From: G032773895 sp965248935
GTDB taxonomy: Bacteria; Pseudomonadota; Gammaproteobacteria; Pseudomonadales; Cellvibrionaceae
DNA length: 64,000 nt
NCBI GenBank assembly: GCA_965248935.1
Contig: OZ252214.1
Location: 1,860,001 to 1,924,000 of the forward strand
Direction: 5' to 3'
The notes beneath the pieces were generated by a model, which saw only the letters and a list, made by a program, of their open reading frames with translations, was not told where the DNA came from and did no database searches. Each line of letters begins with the position of its first letter. Within the stretch, counting starts at the first letter, position 1. Positions 42,910 through 51,825 of this stretch are shown one piece after another. A program made the translations under genes and the position numbers.

Positions 42910-44727
42910 GTGATAGAGAAACTCCGTAATATCGCCATCATCGCCCACGTTGACCATGGTAAGACCACACTGGTTGATAAGCTTCTTAGCCAGTCTGGCA
43001 CCTTGGATCGTAAAGACGAAGGTGCGGAAAGAGTCATGGACTCCAACGACCAGGAGAAAGAACGGGGTATTACTATTCTAGCTAAAAATACCGCTATTTC
43101 TTGGAACGGTTACCGAATCAATATCGTAGATACCCCAGGGCACGCCGATTTTGGTGGCGAAGTGGAGCGCGTGCTCTCCATGGTGGATTCAGTTCTGTTA
43201 CTGGTAGACGCTGTGGACGGCCCTATGCCACAAACACGCTTCGTAACCTCTAAAGCCTTTGAAAAAGGTCTTAAACCAATTGTTGTGATTAACAAAATAG
43301 ACCGCCCTGGCGCGCGCCCAGACTGGGTGATGGACCAGGTTTTTGATTTGTTTGACCGCCTCGGAGCCACAGAAGAGCAATTGGATTTCCCCGTTATTTA
43401 TACCTCGGCTTTAAATGGCATTGCCGGTAATGACCCAGAAGATATGTCTGAAGATATGTCTCCGCTTTTTAAAATGATTACCGAGGTCGTGCCCGCCCCA
43501 GACGTGGACCTTAACGGCCCTTTCCAAATGCAAATTTCAGCGTTGGATTACGATAGTTATGTCGGTGTTATTGGTGTTGGCCGAATTGCCCGTGGTGAGC
43601 TTAAGCCGAACCAGCAAGTCGTTATTAAGGCTATTGAAGGTAAAGAGCGTAAGGGCAAAGTACTGAATGTAAAGGGGTACCACGGCTTGGAACGAGTGGA
43701 TACCGAGCTTGCCACTGCCGGTGATATTGTGTGTATCACGGGTATTGATGGTTTAAGTATCTCAGATACCCTGTGCGACCCAAATAATGTGGAAGCGCTG
43801 CCGCCATTAAGCGTAGACGAGCCCACCGTGAGCATGACGTTCCAGGTAAATGACTCCCCTTTTGCCGGCTTGGAAGGTAAGTTCGTGACCTCACGAAATA
43901 TTAAAGAGCGCCTTGAGCAAGAACTGATTCATAACGTGGCACTTAGAGCCGCACCTGGCGACAGTGCAGATAAATTTATCGTATCTGGTCGGGGGGAATT
44001 GCACTTGTCGGTTCTTATCGAAACCATGCGTCGAGAAGGGTTTGAGCTTGGTGTCTCCCGCCCAGAAGTTATTCAGCGAGAAGTGGACGGCATAATTGAA
44101 GAACCCTTCGAAGCGGTTGTTATTGATATCGAAGATGCCCATCAAGGAGGCGTCATGGAAGAGCTTGGTTTGCGCAAAGGCGAGCTAACCAATATGGAGC
44201 CAGATGGTAAAGGCCGAGTTAAATTGGAATTTATTGTGCCTTCACGCGGGTTGATTGGTTTTCGAGGTCAGTTCCTAACCATGACATCGGGTTCTGGCAT
44301 TATGACCAGTATTTTTGACCACTATGGCCCGGTGAAAGAAGGCGAGGTTACCAGCCGTCAAAATGGCGTATTGGTGTCTATGGTAAAAGGTAAAACACTC
44401 GCCTATGCGTTGTTCAATTTGCAGGATAGAGGCCGCCTATTCTTGGGCCATGGTATTGATATTTATGAGGGGCAGGTAGTGGGAATTCACTCCCGCGCCA
44501 ACGACTTAATTATCAACCCAACCAAAGCCAAGCAGCTTACTAATATTCGTGCCGCAGGTACCGATGAGGCACTCACGCTCTCCCCACCGATCAAGCATAC
44601 TTTGGAACAAGCGCTAGAATTTATTGAAGACGATGAACTGGTAGAGGTAACACCCAATTCCATTCGACTGCGTAAAAAGCTATTAACGGAAAATGAGCGC
44701 AAAAGAGCAAAAAACGCGAAAACCTAG
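42910..44727 (+). CDS. typA: Ribosome-associated GTPase TypA/BipA
   Basis: 605 residues from GTG at 42910, which gives the family N-terminus MIEKLRNIAIIAHVDHGKTT; the frame extends further upstream without homology and overlaps the divergent gene. G1 AHVDHGKT (12-19), G2 RGITI, G3 DTPGHADFGGEV and G4 NKID are intact, followed by EF-G-like domains and the BipA-specific C-terminal region (GRGELHLSVLIE, SRGLIGFRGQF). TypA acts in late 50S assembly and stress or low-temperature growth. A strong hairpin terminator follows. Confidence 0.97.
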   Translation: MIEKLRNIAIIAHVDHGKTTLVDKLLSQSGTLDRKDEGAERVMDSNDQEKERGITILAKNTAISWNGYRINIVDTPGHADFGGEVERVLSMVDSVLLLVDAVDGPMPQTRFVTSKAFEKGLKPIVVINKIDRPGARPDWVMDQVFDLFDRLGATEEQLDFPVIYTSALNGIAGNDPEDMSEDMSPLFKMITEVVPAPDVDLNGPFQMQISALDYDSYVGVIGVGRIARGELKPNQQVVIKAIEGKERKGKVLNVKGYHGLERVDTELATAGDIVCITGIDGLSISDTLCDPNNVEALPPLSVDEPTVSMTFQVNDSPFAGLEGKFVTSRNIKERLEQELIHNVALRAAPGDSADKFIVSGRGELHLSVLIETMRREGFELGVSRPEVIQREVDGIIEEPFEAVVIDIEDAHQGGVMEELGLRKGELTNMEPDGKGRVKLEFIVPSRGLIGFRGQFLTMTSGSGIMTSIFDHYGPVKEGEVTSRQNGVLVSMVKGKTLAYALFNLQDRGRLFLGHGIDIYEGQVVGIHSRANDLIINPTKAKQLTNIRAAGTDEALTLSPPIKHTLEQALEFIEDDELVEVTPNSIRLRKKLLTENERKRAKNAKT

Positions 44728-44780
44728 TTAATACAAAATGCTAGTTAACGCAAAACCTTAGTTGCCGAATGGCTATACAG

Positions 44781-44818
44781 GCAGTAAAGGCGGATATTTT
44801 CCGCCTTTACTGCTTATG
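44781..44818 (+). terminator. typA terminator
   Basis: A perfect 14-bp stem (44781-44794 with 44800-44813, GCAGTAAAGGCGGA and complement) with a 5-nt loop and TTA after it. Confidence 0.85.
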
Positions 44819-44920
44819 TGGTCCGCTAAAAAATTTTCATAAAGAACCATAATCACTTACCTAATGAAACGCCCTCCCCATAGCTCGTATTCAATAAACA
44901 ATGATAATAAACGGAATACT

Positions 44921-46216
44921 ATGAATATCGCATCACAAATAAAGGAAGCATTTGTCTCCGGTCCCAAGTCCATCGTTAATTTAGGAAATAAGAGCCGACT
45001 TTGGCTGTTAACCTACCTTGTTTTAGCCGTCATAGTATTTGGTAGCGTCTCGGCACTCTTACTTGCCAATGAAGACTCTATTCGCAACGCATTATTTAGT
45101 TATATTTTCCCAGATTCCTGGCATGGACTTGCAGACTGGATGGAAGGTTTCTTTTTTGAGTCGCAAACAAAAATTGTGCTGATCGGAATGATCCTAAGCG
45201 GTTCAGTTGTTTTCGCCTCAATTTTATTGTTTCCAATCAAAGAGAAATGTTCGGCAGTCTGTGAAATAGAATCAGGCTTGAGCGAAGGCTCAGGGAAAGA
45301 GTTCCCCCTCTATTTGCAAGCATTAGAGGAAACGAAACTGTTTATACTCTACTTAACCGCTCAATTAACAATACTATGGATTGGCTATTACCCCTACCCT
45401 TGGGCAAGCTGGTTATCTTCTGGTTTAAGTATTTTATTCTTATTGTTTACTTTTTCACTGGACTTAATTTCTCCCACACTACAACGACATAGAATAGCCT
45501 ACAGCTCTATCCTAAAACTGCTCGCCCAAAAGCCCCTACTCACTCTTGGCTTTGGCAGTGTATTTTCACTGCCAATGATTGCAATCGGCACTTTGGTTGT
45601 CTCAATTGAACATTTAAGTTTAATGCAAATGTCATCCATTTTATTTGGCGCGAATATCCTGAGCATTACCGCAGCCATTCCCGCAGGAACCTATATTGCC
45701 ATTAAGCTTTTCCCCTATGAAAAAGAAATGCCACCGCCAACAAGGCTCACAAAACGTATTGCCTGCTCAGCTTTGGCCGTGCTGCTTACTGTGAATTTAT
45801 TCTTCCATTCTCGATTGCTACAAAGTATGCACCACAAGAGTCAATTCTTAAAATGTGAATACAATATTGACTGGGGCTCTTTTGATATAGATATGCCCGG
45901 CCTCTCCAAACTTATGCACGGCAAGTCAGAAATTGATTTATCTTTTATTCTTCAAGTTAACAACCCGACCCCATTTGACTTGGTTGTGGAAAACAGTACT
46001 TTAACTATCGAACAATTTGAAAAAGAATTTGCCAAGATCGATCTCGATGAATTTTCGGTGGCATCGGGAAAAACGGAAAATAAAACAATCCATTTTCAAT
46101 CTCAACTTGATGCAGATGCACTGTCTAACTTCTCTAATCTTTTAGAGGGGTGGAACGCTAAATTAGAATTTGAACTCTTCCCTGGTATCCCATTTACCGT
46201 GTATATAAGCGAATAA
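44921..46216 (+). CDS. Multi-span membrane protein with C-terminal LEA14/WHy-like domain
   Basis: About 431 residues from the ATG at 44921; an ATG at 44864 would add 19 polar residues without a better ribosome binding site. Seven or so hydrophobic spans lie between residues 25 and 315 (for example LWLLTYLVLAVIVFGSVSA and FILYLTAQLTILWIGYY). The last 120 residues are soluble; LSFILQVNNPTPFDLVVENSTL matches the water-stress/hypersensitive-response (WHy, LEA14-like) pattern. The function is unknown. It stands between typA and an accessory region and ends near a hairpin at 46330-46369. Confidence 0.65.
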   Translation: MNIASQIKEAFVSGPKSIVNLGNKSRLWLLTYLVLAVIVFGSVSALLLANEDSIRNALFSYIFPDSWHGLADWMEGFFFESQTKIVLIGMILSGSVVFASILLFPIKEKCSAVCEIESGLSEGSGKEFPLYLQALEETKLFILYLTAQLTILWIGYYPYPWASWLSSGLSILFLLFTFSLDLISPTLQRHRIAYSSILKLLAQKPLLTLGFGSVFSLPMIAIGTLVVSIEHLSLMQMSSILFGANILSITAAIPAGTYIAIKLFPYEKEMPPPTRLTKRIACSALAVLLTVNLFFHSRLLQSMHHKSQFLKCEYNIDWGSFDIDMPGLSKLMHGKSEIDLSFILQVNNPTPFDLVVENSTLTIEQFEKEFAKIDLDEFSVASGKTENKTIHFQSQLDADALSNFSNLLEGWNAKLEFELFPGIPFTVYISE

Positions 46217-46458
46217 CCTTATTAAGGTTGCGAGCTACAGACTGTCGATAAAACTCTTACTAAAAAGTTCGTATATCTCCTACTTGAGCGCCTTATTAGA
46301 TCAACGATTCTCTGTCAGCAAAGTTAGGCGCCATAAGAAGCGCCACTTTTTGGCGTCTTTCTTTATGGCTTTGTTATGAAATATTGGCAATTATATACCC
46401 CTAACTGAAAATTATTTTTTTATGCCAACCAAATATAATTATTGCTGCCCAGGTATTT
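46217..46458. other. Boundary of accessory region with attC-like hairpin
   Basis: GTTAGGC at 46323-46329 is followed by a stem of about 16 bp (46330-46345 with 46351-46369) and TTTGTTATG. The right arm resembles that of the attC-like site at 47671 (shared CTTTTTGGCGTC and GGCTTGTTA-like bases), but no left R box is visible. It could also end the upstream gene. Confidence 0.4.
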
Positions 46459-47389
46459 TCACTTCTCCGGTACACCTAATAGCACTAAATCACCAGTACC
46501 AATTGCAATATATTTTCCATTACCCTCAATGATACGTTCAACCTCATTGCTACTTTGTAGAACGTAGCTTCCCCAGTGCCGACCATTTTTAGACCATGAT
46601 ATATGAGATCCAAATGCAAACAAGTAGTCACTGGTTGCAATTAGGCCATTATCGGCAGGATGCGGGCCGAGTTTAGGGCGAAAAACCGTTGCCCACTCTG
46701 GATCGTCATAAATACGAACCAAGGGTAGATTATCTGCGCTCCCATACAGCTTCCCCATCCAAAATATCATATTTATAGTGCGTGAGTTAGGATAAAGAGG
46801 AACCCATGCAACGCCATCTTTGCTCGAAAAGTTTTTTTGATATTCTACGTGAGCAATAAATTGATTATTGTTAAAACTAACCTCAGTTGGTAATTCAGGT
46901 AATGGGCTTATCTCTGATTTTTCCCAGCTTTTTAAATCAATACTTGAATACTTCGTATTATATGAGAAAGCAACATATCGATTACCATCCCATATGGGCG
47001 CTTTTACATCGGCTTCTAAAACTGGGTTCCAAGATCCAGCGCCATCCAAAACAGACCAATACCGACCAATACCGACCTACCTTTAAGAAGACTATATTAT
47101 TAATTACGCTTATATCATCAATATTCCCGCCTGCCTCCACGACATAATCAGACCAATCGACACCATTTGAACTTGACATCAACTGATTATTTGAGGTCAG
47201 TAAAATAAATCTCTCACCATCCCAACCCCCTGCCTTAAAGAAACGAAAATCCTGCGTATCGTATCCAGGTATATCAATTTTTGTCCATGTAATATCATCA
47301 CTAACAGCCTGATCTACATCCTCTTGAGAGGGAGAACATGCAAACAAGGAAAAGCTCATTAGCACTATTATTAAGTAGCTCGTTCTCAT
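46459..47389 (-). pseudogene. Lipoprotein gene disrupted by a 10-bp tandem duplication
   Basis: Two frames make one protein. The 5' part (47389 to about 47074) begins with a lipoprotein signal (LMSFSLFAC) and reads through FRFFKAGGWDGERFILL and MSSSNGVDW. The 3' part (about 47053 to 46459) continues with APIWDGNRYVAFSY, FSSKDGVAW and ISWSKNGRHW. Between them GACCAATACC occurs twice in tandem (47054-47073). Removing one copy restores a single frame of about 310 codons reading KVGRYWSVLDGAGSWN across the join. The repeated S-x-(D/N)G-x-x-W motifs suggest a beta-propeller of the sialidase/Asp-box type. Function unknown. Confidence 0.85.
47054..47073 (-). repeat. 10-bp tandem duplication causing the frameshift
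   Basis: Two exact copies of GACCAATACC, with four more bases (GACC) of a third. The +10 length shifts the frame by one. Confidence 0.95.
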
Positions 47390-47445
47390 AAAAAATTCCT
47401 TAACTGAGGAGTATTAATTGTCATAGCTTCACATATGTCAATAAT

Positions 47446-47676
47446 CTAGAGAAAATTGATCTCGCCCGATTTACAAACTTCATAACGCCAAGCCTTAGTT
47501 TTATACATATTTTTATAGTCTAAGCGCATCGCAGCTTCAATATAATGCAACAATTTATCATAGCCTTCCCATATCGTTTTTACACTAGGCTCACCATCAC
47601 CTTTTCGCCTCAAAAAACCACCCATCCCAGCAAGCATTCGAGTCATATCATGCGTTGAATAATGACAGATGCCCAA
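47446..47676 (-). pseudogene. IS4-family transposase C-terminal remnant
   Basis: 76 residues. MTRMLAGMGGFLRRKGDGEP followed by SVKTIWEGYDKLLHYI matches the C-terminal end of IS4-family transposases, where GGFLGRKGDGEPG-x3-LWxGLQRL is characteristic. Nothing of the catalytic domain remains, so it is a dead fragment. Its 5' end runs into the attC-like site at 47671-47729, which suggests that the site or a recombination event truncated it. Confidence 0.7.
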
Positions 47677-47729
47677 CGTCCCACTATGGCGGGCCGCTTT
47701 TTGGCGTCGTTATAAGTGGCTTGTTAGGT
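47671..47729. other. attC-like integron recombination site 1
   Basis: GCCCAAC (47671-47677, fits RYYYAAC) and GTTAGGT (47723-47729, fits GTTRRRY) are 59 bp end to end. Between them imperfect arms pair, for example CCACTAT with ATAAGTGG leaving one extrahelical T. This is the layout of an integron attC. No integrase gene is in the window. Confidence 0.55.
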
Positions 47730-47848
47730 TGGGGGTTAATTAGGCCCAAAATATCCTTTTTCTTAGATATGGGTTCAACCCAGCCGGTCACATAAACTGG
47801 GGAAAAGTCATTCGATAGCAGAAATATCCAGGTCATCCCAATAGCTTT

Positions 47849-48235
47849 TTGTATCGAGGGGTGATTAGTGAGAATGATATTCTTACGGATAGCAAAGGCC
47901 GGGTCACCTTTCGTTATAAAGAAAGTAAGACACGAAAGCTGGTCACTACCACTCTTCCTGCTGTTGATTTTCTCTGGACATTACTTAAGCATGTGTTGCC
48001 AAGAGGTTTACGGCGTGTCCGAGATTATGGGTTTCTGCACGGTAATGCGAAGAAGACGCTTGAACGAATACAAAAAACATTACACGTCAAACCCAAAGAA
48101 AGGGCTGAGGCTAAAAAGAAGATGCTGTGCTTTGAATGCAAGACAGAGGTGAGTATTGAGTTCGTTCTACCAAAACCGATCCCAATGCAGTTTCGGTTTT
48201 ATCCTTCATCTATAGCCACTGCCGCCCCGTCATAA
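47849..48235 (+). pseudogene. IS91/IS1294-family transposase C-terminal remnant
   Basis: 128 residues. LYRGVISENDI, RVTFRYKESKT, LPAVDFLWTLLKHVLPRG and RRVRDYGFLHGNAKK match the C-terminal part of Y2 (HUH) rolling-circle transposases of the IS91 group. The N-terminal catalytic domain with the two tyrosines is absent, and the apparent start is an internal codon, so the gene is inactive. IS91-type elements can move adjacent DNA by one-ended transposition, which fits the mosaic nature of this region. Confidence 0.75.
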
Positions 48236-48501
48236 AAAAGCACGCTAGCCATTAACACTATTTTGGGGAAGCGTTTATTGGTAATGAAACCAAGGTTCCA
48301 ACACGAATGAATTTTGTGTTTGTGCTATATATTAAGAAAGAGAAACTAAATTCAGGAAAGCAGTTAACAACATATTTAAGTTAGCCGTCCGAAAAGTAAT
48401 ATCAAAAATTTATTGATATAAAATATCGATCTTTGACAAAACAACCCACCAATTATTTATTTCCTAATAAAGAAAGCACCAGCGATTAGTATACAGGGCT
48501 T
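48236..48501. other. Intergenic stretch between IS91 remnant and attC-like site 2
   Basis: AT-rich; no gene or clear signal is seen. Confidence 0.4.
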
Positions 48502-48556
48502 GTCCAACAAGACGGATCAATAGCGGTTGCACGCTATTTATCCTTATTCGTTAGAT
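48502..48556. other. attC-like integron recombination site 2
   Basis: GTCCAAC (48502-48508) and GTTAGAT (48550-48556) flank a 12-bp stem GGATCAATAGCG/CGCTATTTATCC (48514-48525 with 48532-48543, one mismatch) with a 6-nt loop. Both boxes fit RYYYAAC/GTTRRRY on either strand. It begins 5 nt after the stop codon of the minus-strand gene at 48561, the position an attC takes behind a cassette gene. Confidence 0.65.
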
Positions 48557-48560
48557 GTAT

Positions 48561-48899
48561 TTACAGCAAATGGCCAAAGCTACCTTTTTTAAAGGCAGAT
48601 TCGACGTAGTACAGTGTTTTTTCATATATCCCCATTTGGACATCATCGAAGTTCTCTTCATGCTCTTCATTGTAATTTGAATGATCTTCATCATAGTACG
48701 GATACTTTAACCGAGCTTTCTTTTTCTCGATGACAGCGAGATCAATTAGAGCCTCAGCCTCTTCATTGCTAAGAAAAATTGGAGGTTTTACGCTCTCGTT
48801 AGGAAAAGCCTCCTTTAGAACAACATAATTTTCTTTATTGACTATTTCGGCTATTTCCTCCACTAGCTCTGGAGGCATTAAAACTTCTCGCTTAATCAT
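48561..48899 (-). CDS. Probable antitoxin/immunity partner of the Tse2-like toxin
   Basis: 112 residues, acidic. An N-terminal helical part (MPPELVEEIAEIVNKENYVVL) precedes a strongly acidic C-terminus (YYDEDHSNYNEEHEENFDD). No known family is recognised. Its ATG overlaps the stop of the upstream gene by 4 nt, so the two are translationally coupled in toxin-then-partner order. It stops 5 nt before attC-like site 2. Toxin-antitoxin pairs are frequent integron cassettes, which supports the partner role by context only. Confidence 0.5.
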   Translation of the reverse strand: MIKREVLMPPELVEEIAEIVNKENYVVLKEAFPNESVKPPIFLSNEEAEALIDLAVIEKKKARLKYPYYDEDHSNYNEEHEENFDDVQMGIYEKTLYYVESAFKKGSFGHLL

Positions 48900-49390
48900 G
48901 CGTTCACCACCTTTGACAAAGCCCCAGGGTATTTTTCAATAATATTTCCATTTCTATCAATTTTTACATCGCACGGAACCATAAGGGCCGCCAACTCTGT
49001 TAGCAATGCTGTGAGTTGCAAAACGGACATTATCTCTGACACATTTAGTAGAGGATGATCATAATCCTTAACATTAAAAACCAAACCTTTTGGAATTTTA
49101 CTATTTTTTGGAATCATCCAAACTTGGCCTTCCAGAGATTTATTAGCCAAGGTTTGCACACTATCAGAAAATGAGAGTCCTTTAGTTGGGTTCGGGTAAA
49201 CCATTTCGAGCCCAGTAGCCGAGTCAATTCTAACGTCCAAATCTTTACGCCTTGGCCCATCGGCTCTAACAATCTTGGGCGTCCTTGTATTTCCGCCACC
49301 ACGAAATATTCCATGCAGATTATTATATAATTTCCAGATCTCATCTGGACCCAAAGTAGTAAACTTTCCTTTTTCAAGCTTTATATTCAT
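48896..49390 (-). CDS. Putative Tse2-like ADP-ribosyltransferase-fold toxin
   Basis: 164 residues without signal peptide. LHGIFRGGGNTRTP, VRADGPRRKDLDVRID, TKGLSFSDS and GQVWMIPKNSKIPKGLVF followed by DYDHPLLNV resemble the order of motifs in Tse2-type toxins (ADP-ribosyltransferase fold), as recalled and not computed. Such proteins halt growth of cells lacking the partner. It is coupled by a 4-nt overlap to the acidic protein gene downstream. Together they span a region of about 0.9 kb ending in attC-like site 2, consistent with a mobile cassette. Confidence 0.5.
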   Translation of the reverse strand: MNIKLEKGKFTTLGPDEIWKLYNNLHGIFRGGGNTRTPKIVRADGPRRKDLDVRIDSATGLEMVYPNPTKGLSFSDSVQTLANKSLEGQVWMIPKNSKIPKGLVFNVKDYDHPLLNVSEIMSVLQLTALLTELAALMVPCDVKIDRNGNIIEKYPGALSKVVNA

Positions 49391-49942
49391 TTCTAAACTC
49401 CTTAAAACAATATTAATATCACTTATTTAGAATTACGGACGTCTAACCAGGCTGTAGAAAAATTAAGTTTTCAGCAAACATTTTTCTTCCAACTAGTCCA
49501 TTTGAATGTATTTTTTACAGCACATGGTAATACACCAATATGATATCAACAACCATATCTGGCTATATCTCAACCAGCACCACTCGAAAGCGCTTAACAT
49601 TTAACCTCTTATGGTTCCTGCTGCCCTTTTCAAGCCGCTTTTCCAATTCCTTCGCCGTATCGCCATAACTTCTCTGGCTAAATTAGACATCCATATTAAT
49701 GAGTCCCTCGACTAAAGACTAAATCGACTAAATCAGACATCCAAATCGACTAAATCAGACATCCATATTAACGAGCCCCTCAATGTGGGGGCTCAGAAAT
49801 AGAAGCCTGATTTTGATGTTGTGGTTTACAAGAGTTTAGGTCGTAAAATTTGAATCGGATTTCCTGGAATTAGATATTTTAATCGTCAATATATCTACCC
49901 ATAGCGCATTGGAAAGATAAATTAGAAGGGAAGTGAAAGTGG
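49391..49942. other. Intergenic region with inverted copies of the RAYT-associated repeat
   Basis: No gene is seen. GTCTAAC at about 49440 could be an isolated R box. Three copies of CTAAATYAGACATCCAWA lie at 49678-49767, followed by a hairpin GAGCCCC/GGGGCTC (49773-49794). Confidence 0.5.
49678..49767 (-). repeat. REP-like repeats, left side (three copies)
   Basis: Copies at 49678-49695, 49728-49745 and 49750-49767. On the minus strand they read TATGGATGTCTGATTTAG and variants, the same core as the right-side array but in opposite orientation. Confidence 0.85.
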
Positions 49943-50920
49943 TTAATGAAGCAAGACTTCGCACATGGAAAGGCTCGGTATACGTTTGAATCCAAAACAA
50001 TGACACGTTTGTTTTATCTTCTCTGCGCAGCCGACAAGGCTTTTAAAGCGGCTTTCAAATTTTGTTGCCAAAACTATCCATTCTCGTTGGTTAATTTGTA
50101 GCCGGTCTAGAATAGGAGGGAGGTGTTCGTTGATGGCTCCGCGTTTGTCTTGTCGAATAACTCTACCTGTCCAGTCGACTAACTCTAGGTAGTCCTTTAG
50201 GTGAAAAGGTAATCCCTGTGGCATGGGTTCTCTGGGGTTGCCGACAAATTCAGCTAGGGTTTTTGGTTGTGTTCCATCCAACCTGAACTGGGCAATACGT
50301 TTTTTAATGGAGGTGTGATTGGAGTTCTCCGGGGCATCTGCCATCTTGGCACGTATAGGGTTGAGGTCAACGTAAGCCATGCAGGCGGCAATAGCTTTTT
50401 CATCTAGGAGCGCTTGGGAGCTAAATCTGCCTTCCCAGAATCGGCCAGTACACTGATCTTCAACGTTGGCTTGTCTGGCAAGGGGTTCATTTAAGGCGCT
50501 CATAAACCAAGAGATTGAACATAATCTAAGGCGCCATTTACCAAGTTTAGTTTTGACCACTTCAAGCTCGGCTGAACTAAGTTTCTCTTTACGCAGAAAT
50601 CTTTGTGTGAGTACCGTGCCTTTATAGAGCCTGTGCCATCTCTGGCAGACCTCTAAGTCACTCCAGTGCAGTGATTTAGCTTTATTGATATGTAGGACAC
50701 TGTGGTGATGGTTACTCATTATGGCGAAAGCACACACATCGATAGCAAAGACTTCAGCTAATATGGCGAATCGGTCTTCCATCCACTGCCGTCGATGCTC
50801 GTAGGATTGCCCGGAGTCGAGGTCTAAACCACAGAGGTAGGCTTTACGCACACAGCGTGAGACGCAGTGATAGTAGGGTGTGGCATCTAAAGATATAAGG
50901 TGTTTTCTCGGCTTTGGCAT
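49943..50920 (-). CDS. REP-associated tyrosine transposase-like protein (RAYT, Transposase_17)
   Basis: 325 residues from the ATG at 50920, which has AGGAG 6 nt upstream; the frame extends to 50980 without support. MPKPRKHLISLDATPYYHCVSR and the HUH-type metal motif SNHHHSVLHI (H71, H73) identify the Y1 transposase fold; CTGRFWEGRF and AYVDLNPIRAKM are also typical. RAYTs are single-copy domesticated relatives of IS200/IS605 transposases thought to spread REP sequences. Inverted short repeats lie on both sides (three copies left, seven right), exactly the expected substrate arrangement. The gene appears intact. Confidence 0.88.
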   Translation of the reverse strand: MPKPRKHLISLDATPYYHCVSRCVRKAYLCGLDLDSGQSYEHRRQWMEDRFAILAEVFAIDVCAFAIMSNHHHSVLHINKAKSLHWSDLEVCQRWHRLYKGTVLTQRFLRKEKLSSAELEVVKTKLGKWRLRLCSISWFMSALNEPLARQANVEDQCTGRFWEGRFSSQALLDEKAIAACMAYVDLNPIRAKMADAPENSNHTSIKKRIAQFRLDGTQPKTLAEFVGNPREPMPQGLPFHLKDYLELVDWTGRVIRQDKRGAINEHLPPILDRLQINQREWIVLATKFESRFKSLVGCAEKIKQTCHCFGFKRIPSLSMCEVLLH

Positions 50921-51332
50921 AAATAACAACTCCTTGTTTGTGTACTGTTTTAATGTACAGCTATTGTTTGTCGGAGTCAAGGGTTGGTATGGATGTCTTG
51001 GTTAGGCTTTCGGAGTCAAGGGTTGGTATGGATGTCTTGGTTAGGCTTTCTTGACCACTTCACAAGGCTTTGTATGGATGTCTTGGTTAGTGCGTCAAGG
51101 TTGGTATGGATGTCTTGGTTAGTGCGTGAGTGCGTGGATGTCTTGGTTAGTGCGGATGTCTTGGTTAGTGCGGTTGGTATGGATGTCTTGGTTAGTAGTG
51201 TTTCATAGAGTTACCTATATTTTCCGAGTTTTCCGCATATTTATCTTTACCACTTTGTCCATATAGAATATAAATACTGTATATATTATCAGCTTGGGTG
51301 GTGCTTAATCATTTATAATCGTTTTTTATAAT
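50921..51332. other. Region upstream of RAYT containing the repeat array
   Basis: No gene; the open frame at 50984-51208 is created by the repeats. It holds the seven-copy array at 50970-51195. Confidence 0.6.
50970..51195 (+). repeat. REP-like repeats, right side (seven-copy array)
   Basis: The core TATGGATGTCTTGGTTAG occurs at 50988-51005, 51027-51044, 51073-51090, 51105-51122, 51133-51150 (partial start), 51151-51168 (partial start) and 51178-51195. The first two lie in an exact 39-bp direct repeat; later spacers are shorter and irregular. Confidence 0.92.
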
Positions 51333-51665
51333 TTACTTTGCAAAACTCATTTCTATCACTGTAACGCCATATGTTTTACGCTCTATAGCCAGTATTCCTT
51401 TGACGCCCAAATCTTGGGCAACGTAACGACATTGGTAGAAGTCTTCAACTTCTTTTTTACACCATTTAATATTCGGCCTAACCTTGTAAAAGCTGACAAC
51501 TTTCTCAATATCATCTGTCGTTGATAGCGTTAGCGTATGCATTGAACCGTAACTTGATTCATCTGTCGTCTTTGAACCCGGATACTTGGCCAGCCCCAAA
51601 AATTCAGCCGCTAAGCATATTGATGAAACCAAAGAAACGATTATTACAATAAATATATTTTTCAT
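51333..51665 (-). CDS. Small exported protein of unknown function
   Basis: 110 residues. A signal peptide ends near SICLAAEF. The mature part begins LGLAKYPGSKTTDESSYGSMHTLTLSTTDDIEKVVSFYK, a pattern seen in small periplasmic proteins where a predicted strand-helix unit follows the signal peptide, and has two cysteines (WCKKEV, YQCRY) that may pair. No family name can be given. It borders the ABC exporter gene by 160 nt and may have its own promoter. Confidence 0.7.
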   Translation of the reverse strand: MKNIFIVIIVSLVSSICLAAEFLGLAKYPGSKTTDESSYGSMHTLTLSTTDDIEKVVSFYKVRPNIKWCKKEVEDFYQCRYVAQDLGVKGILAIERKTYGVTVIEMSFAK

Positions 51666-51825
51666 ACTTACCTCATAAATATAAAGAAGCCGTACGACTT
51701 TTTGCCTTTGCTTTAATCATCAAAACAGTAAAGTTAACCGAGCCTATTTAGCACTCAAAAGACCTACGAAAAAAATAGTTCTATAGAAGTATAGCCGTCA
51801 AGTACATTTAGCCAAACCCCAGTAT

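Noticed and set aside
49678..51195. CRISPR array as an explanation of the short repeats
   Set aside because: Spacers are short, irregular and partly identical, copies are imperfect, and the flanking gene is a RAYT, not a cas gene.
50984..51208. 74-codon frame of repeated WMSWLG/DVLV
   Set aside because: Translation of the REP-like array; no ribosome binding site.
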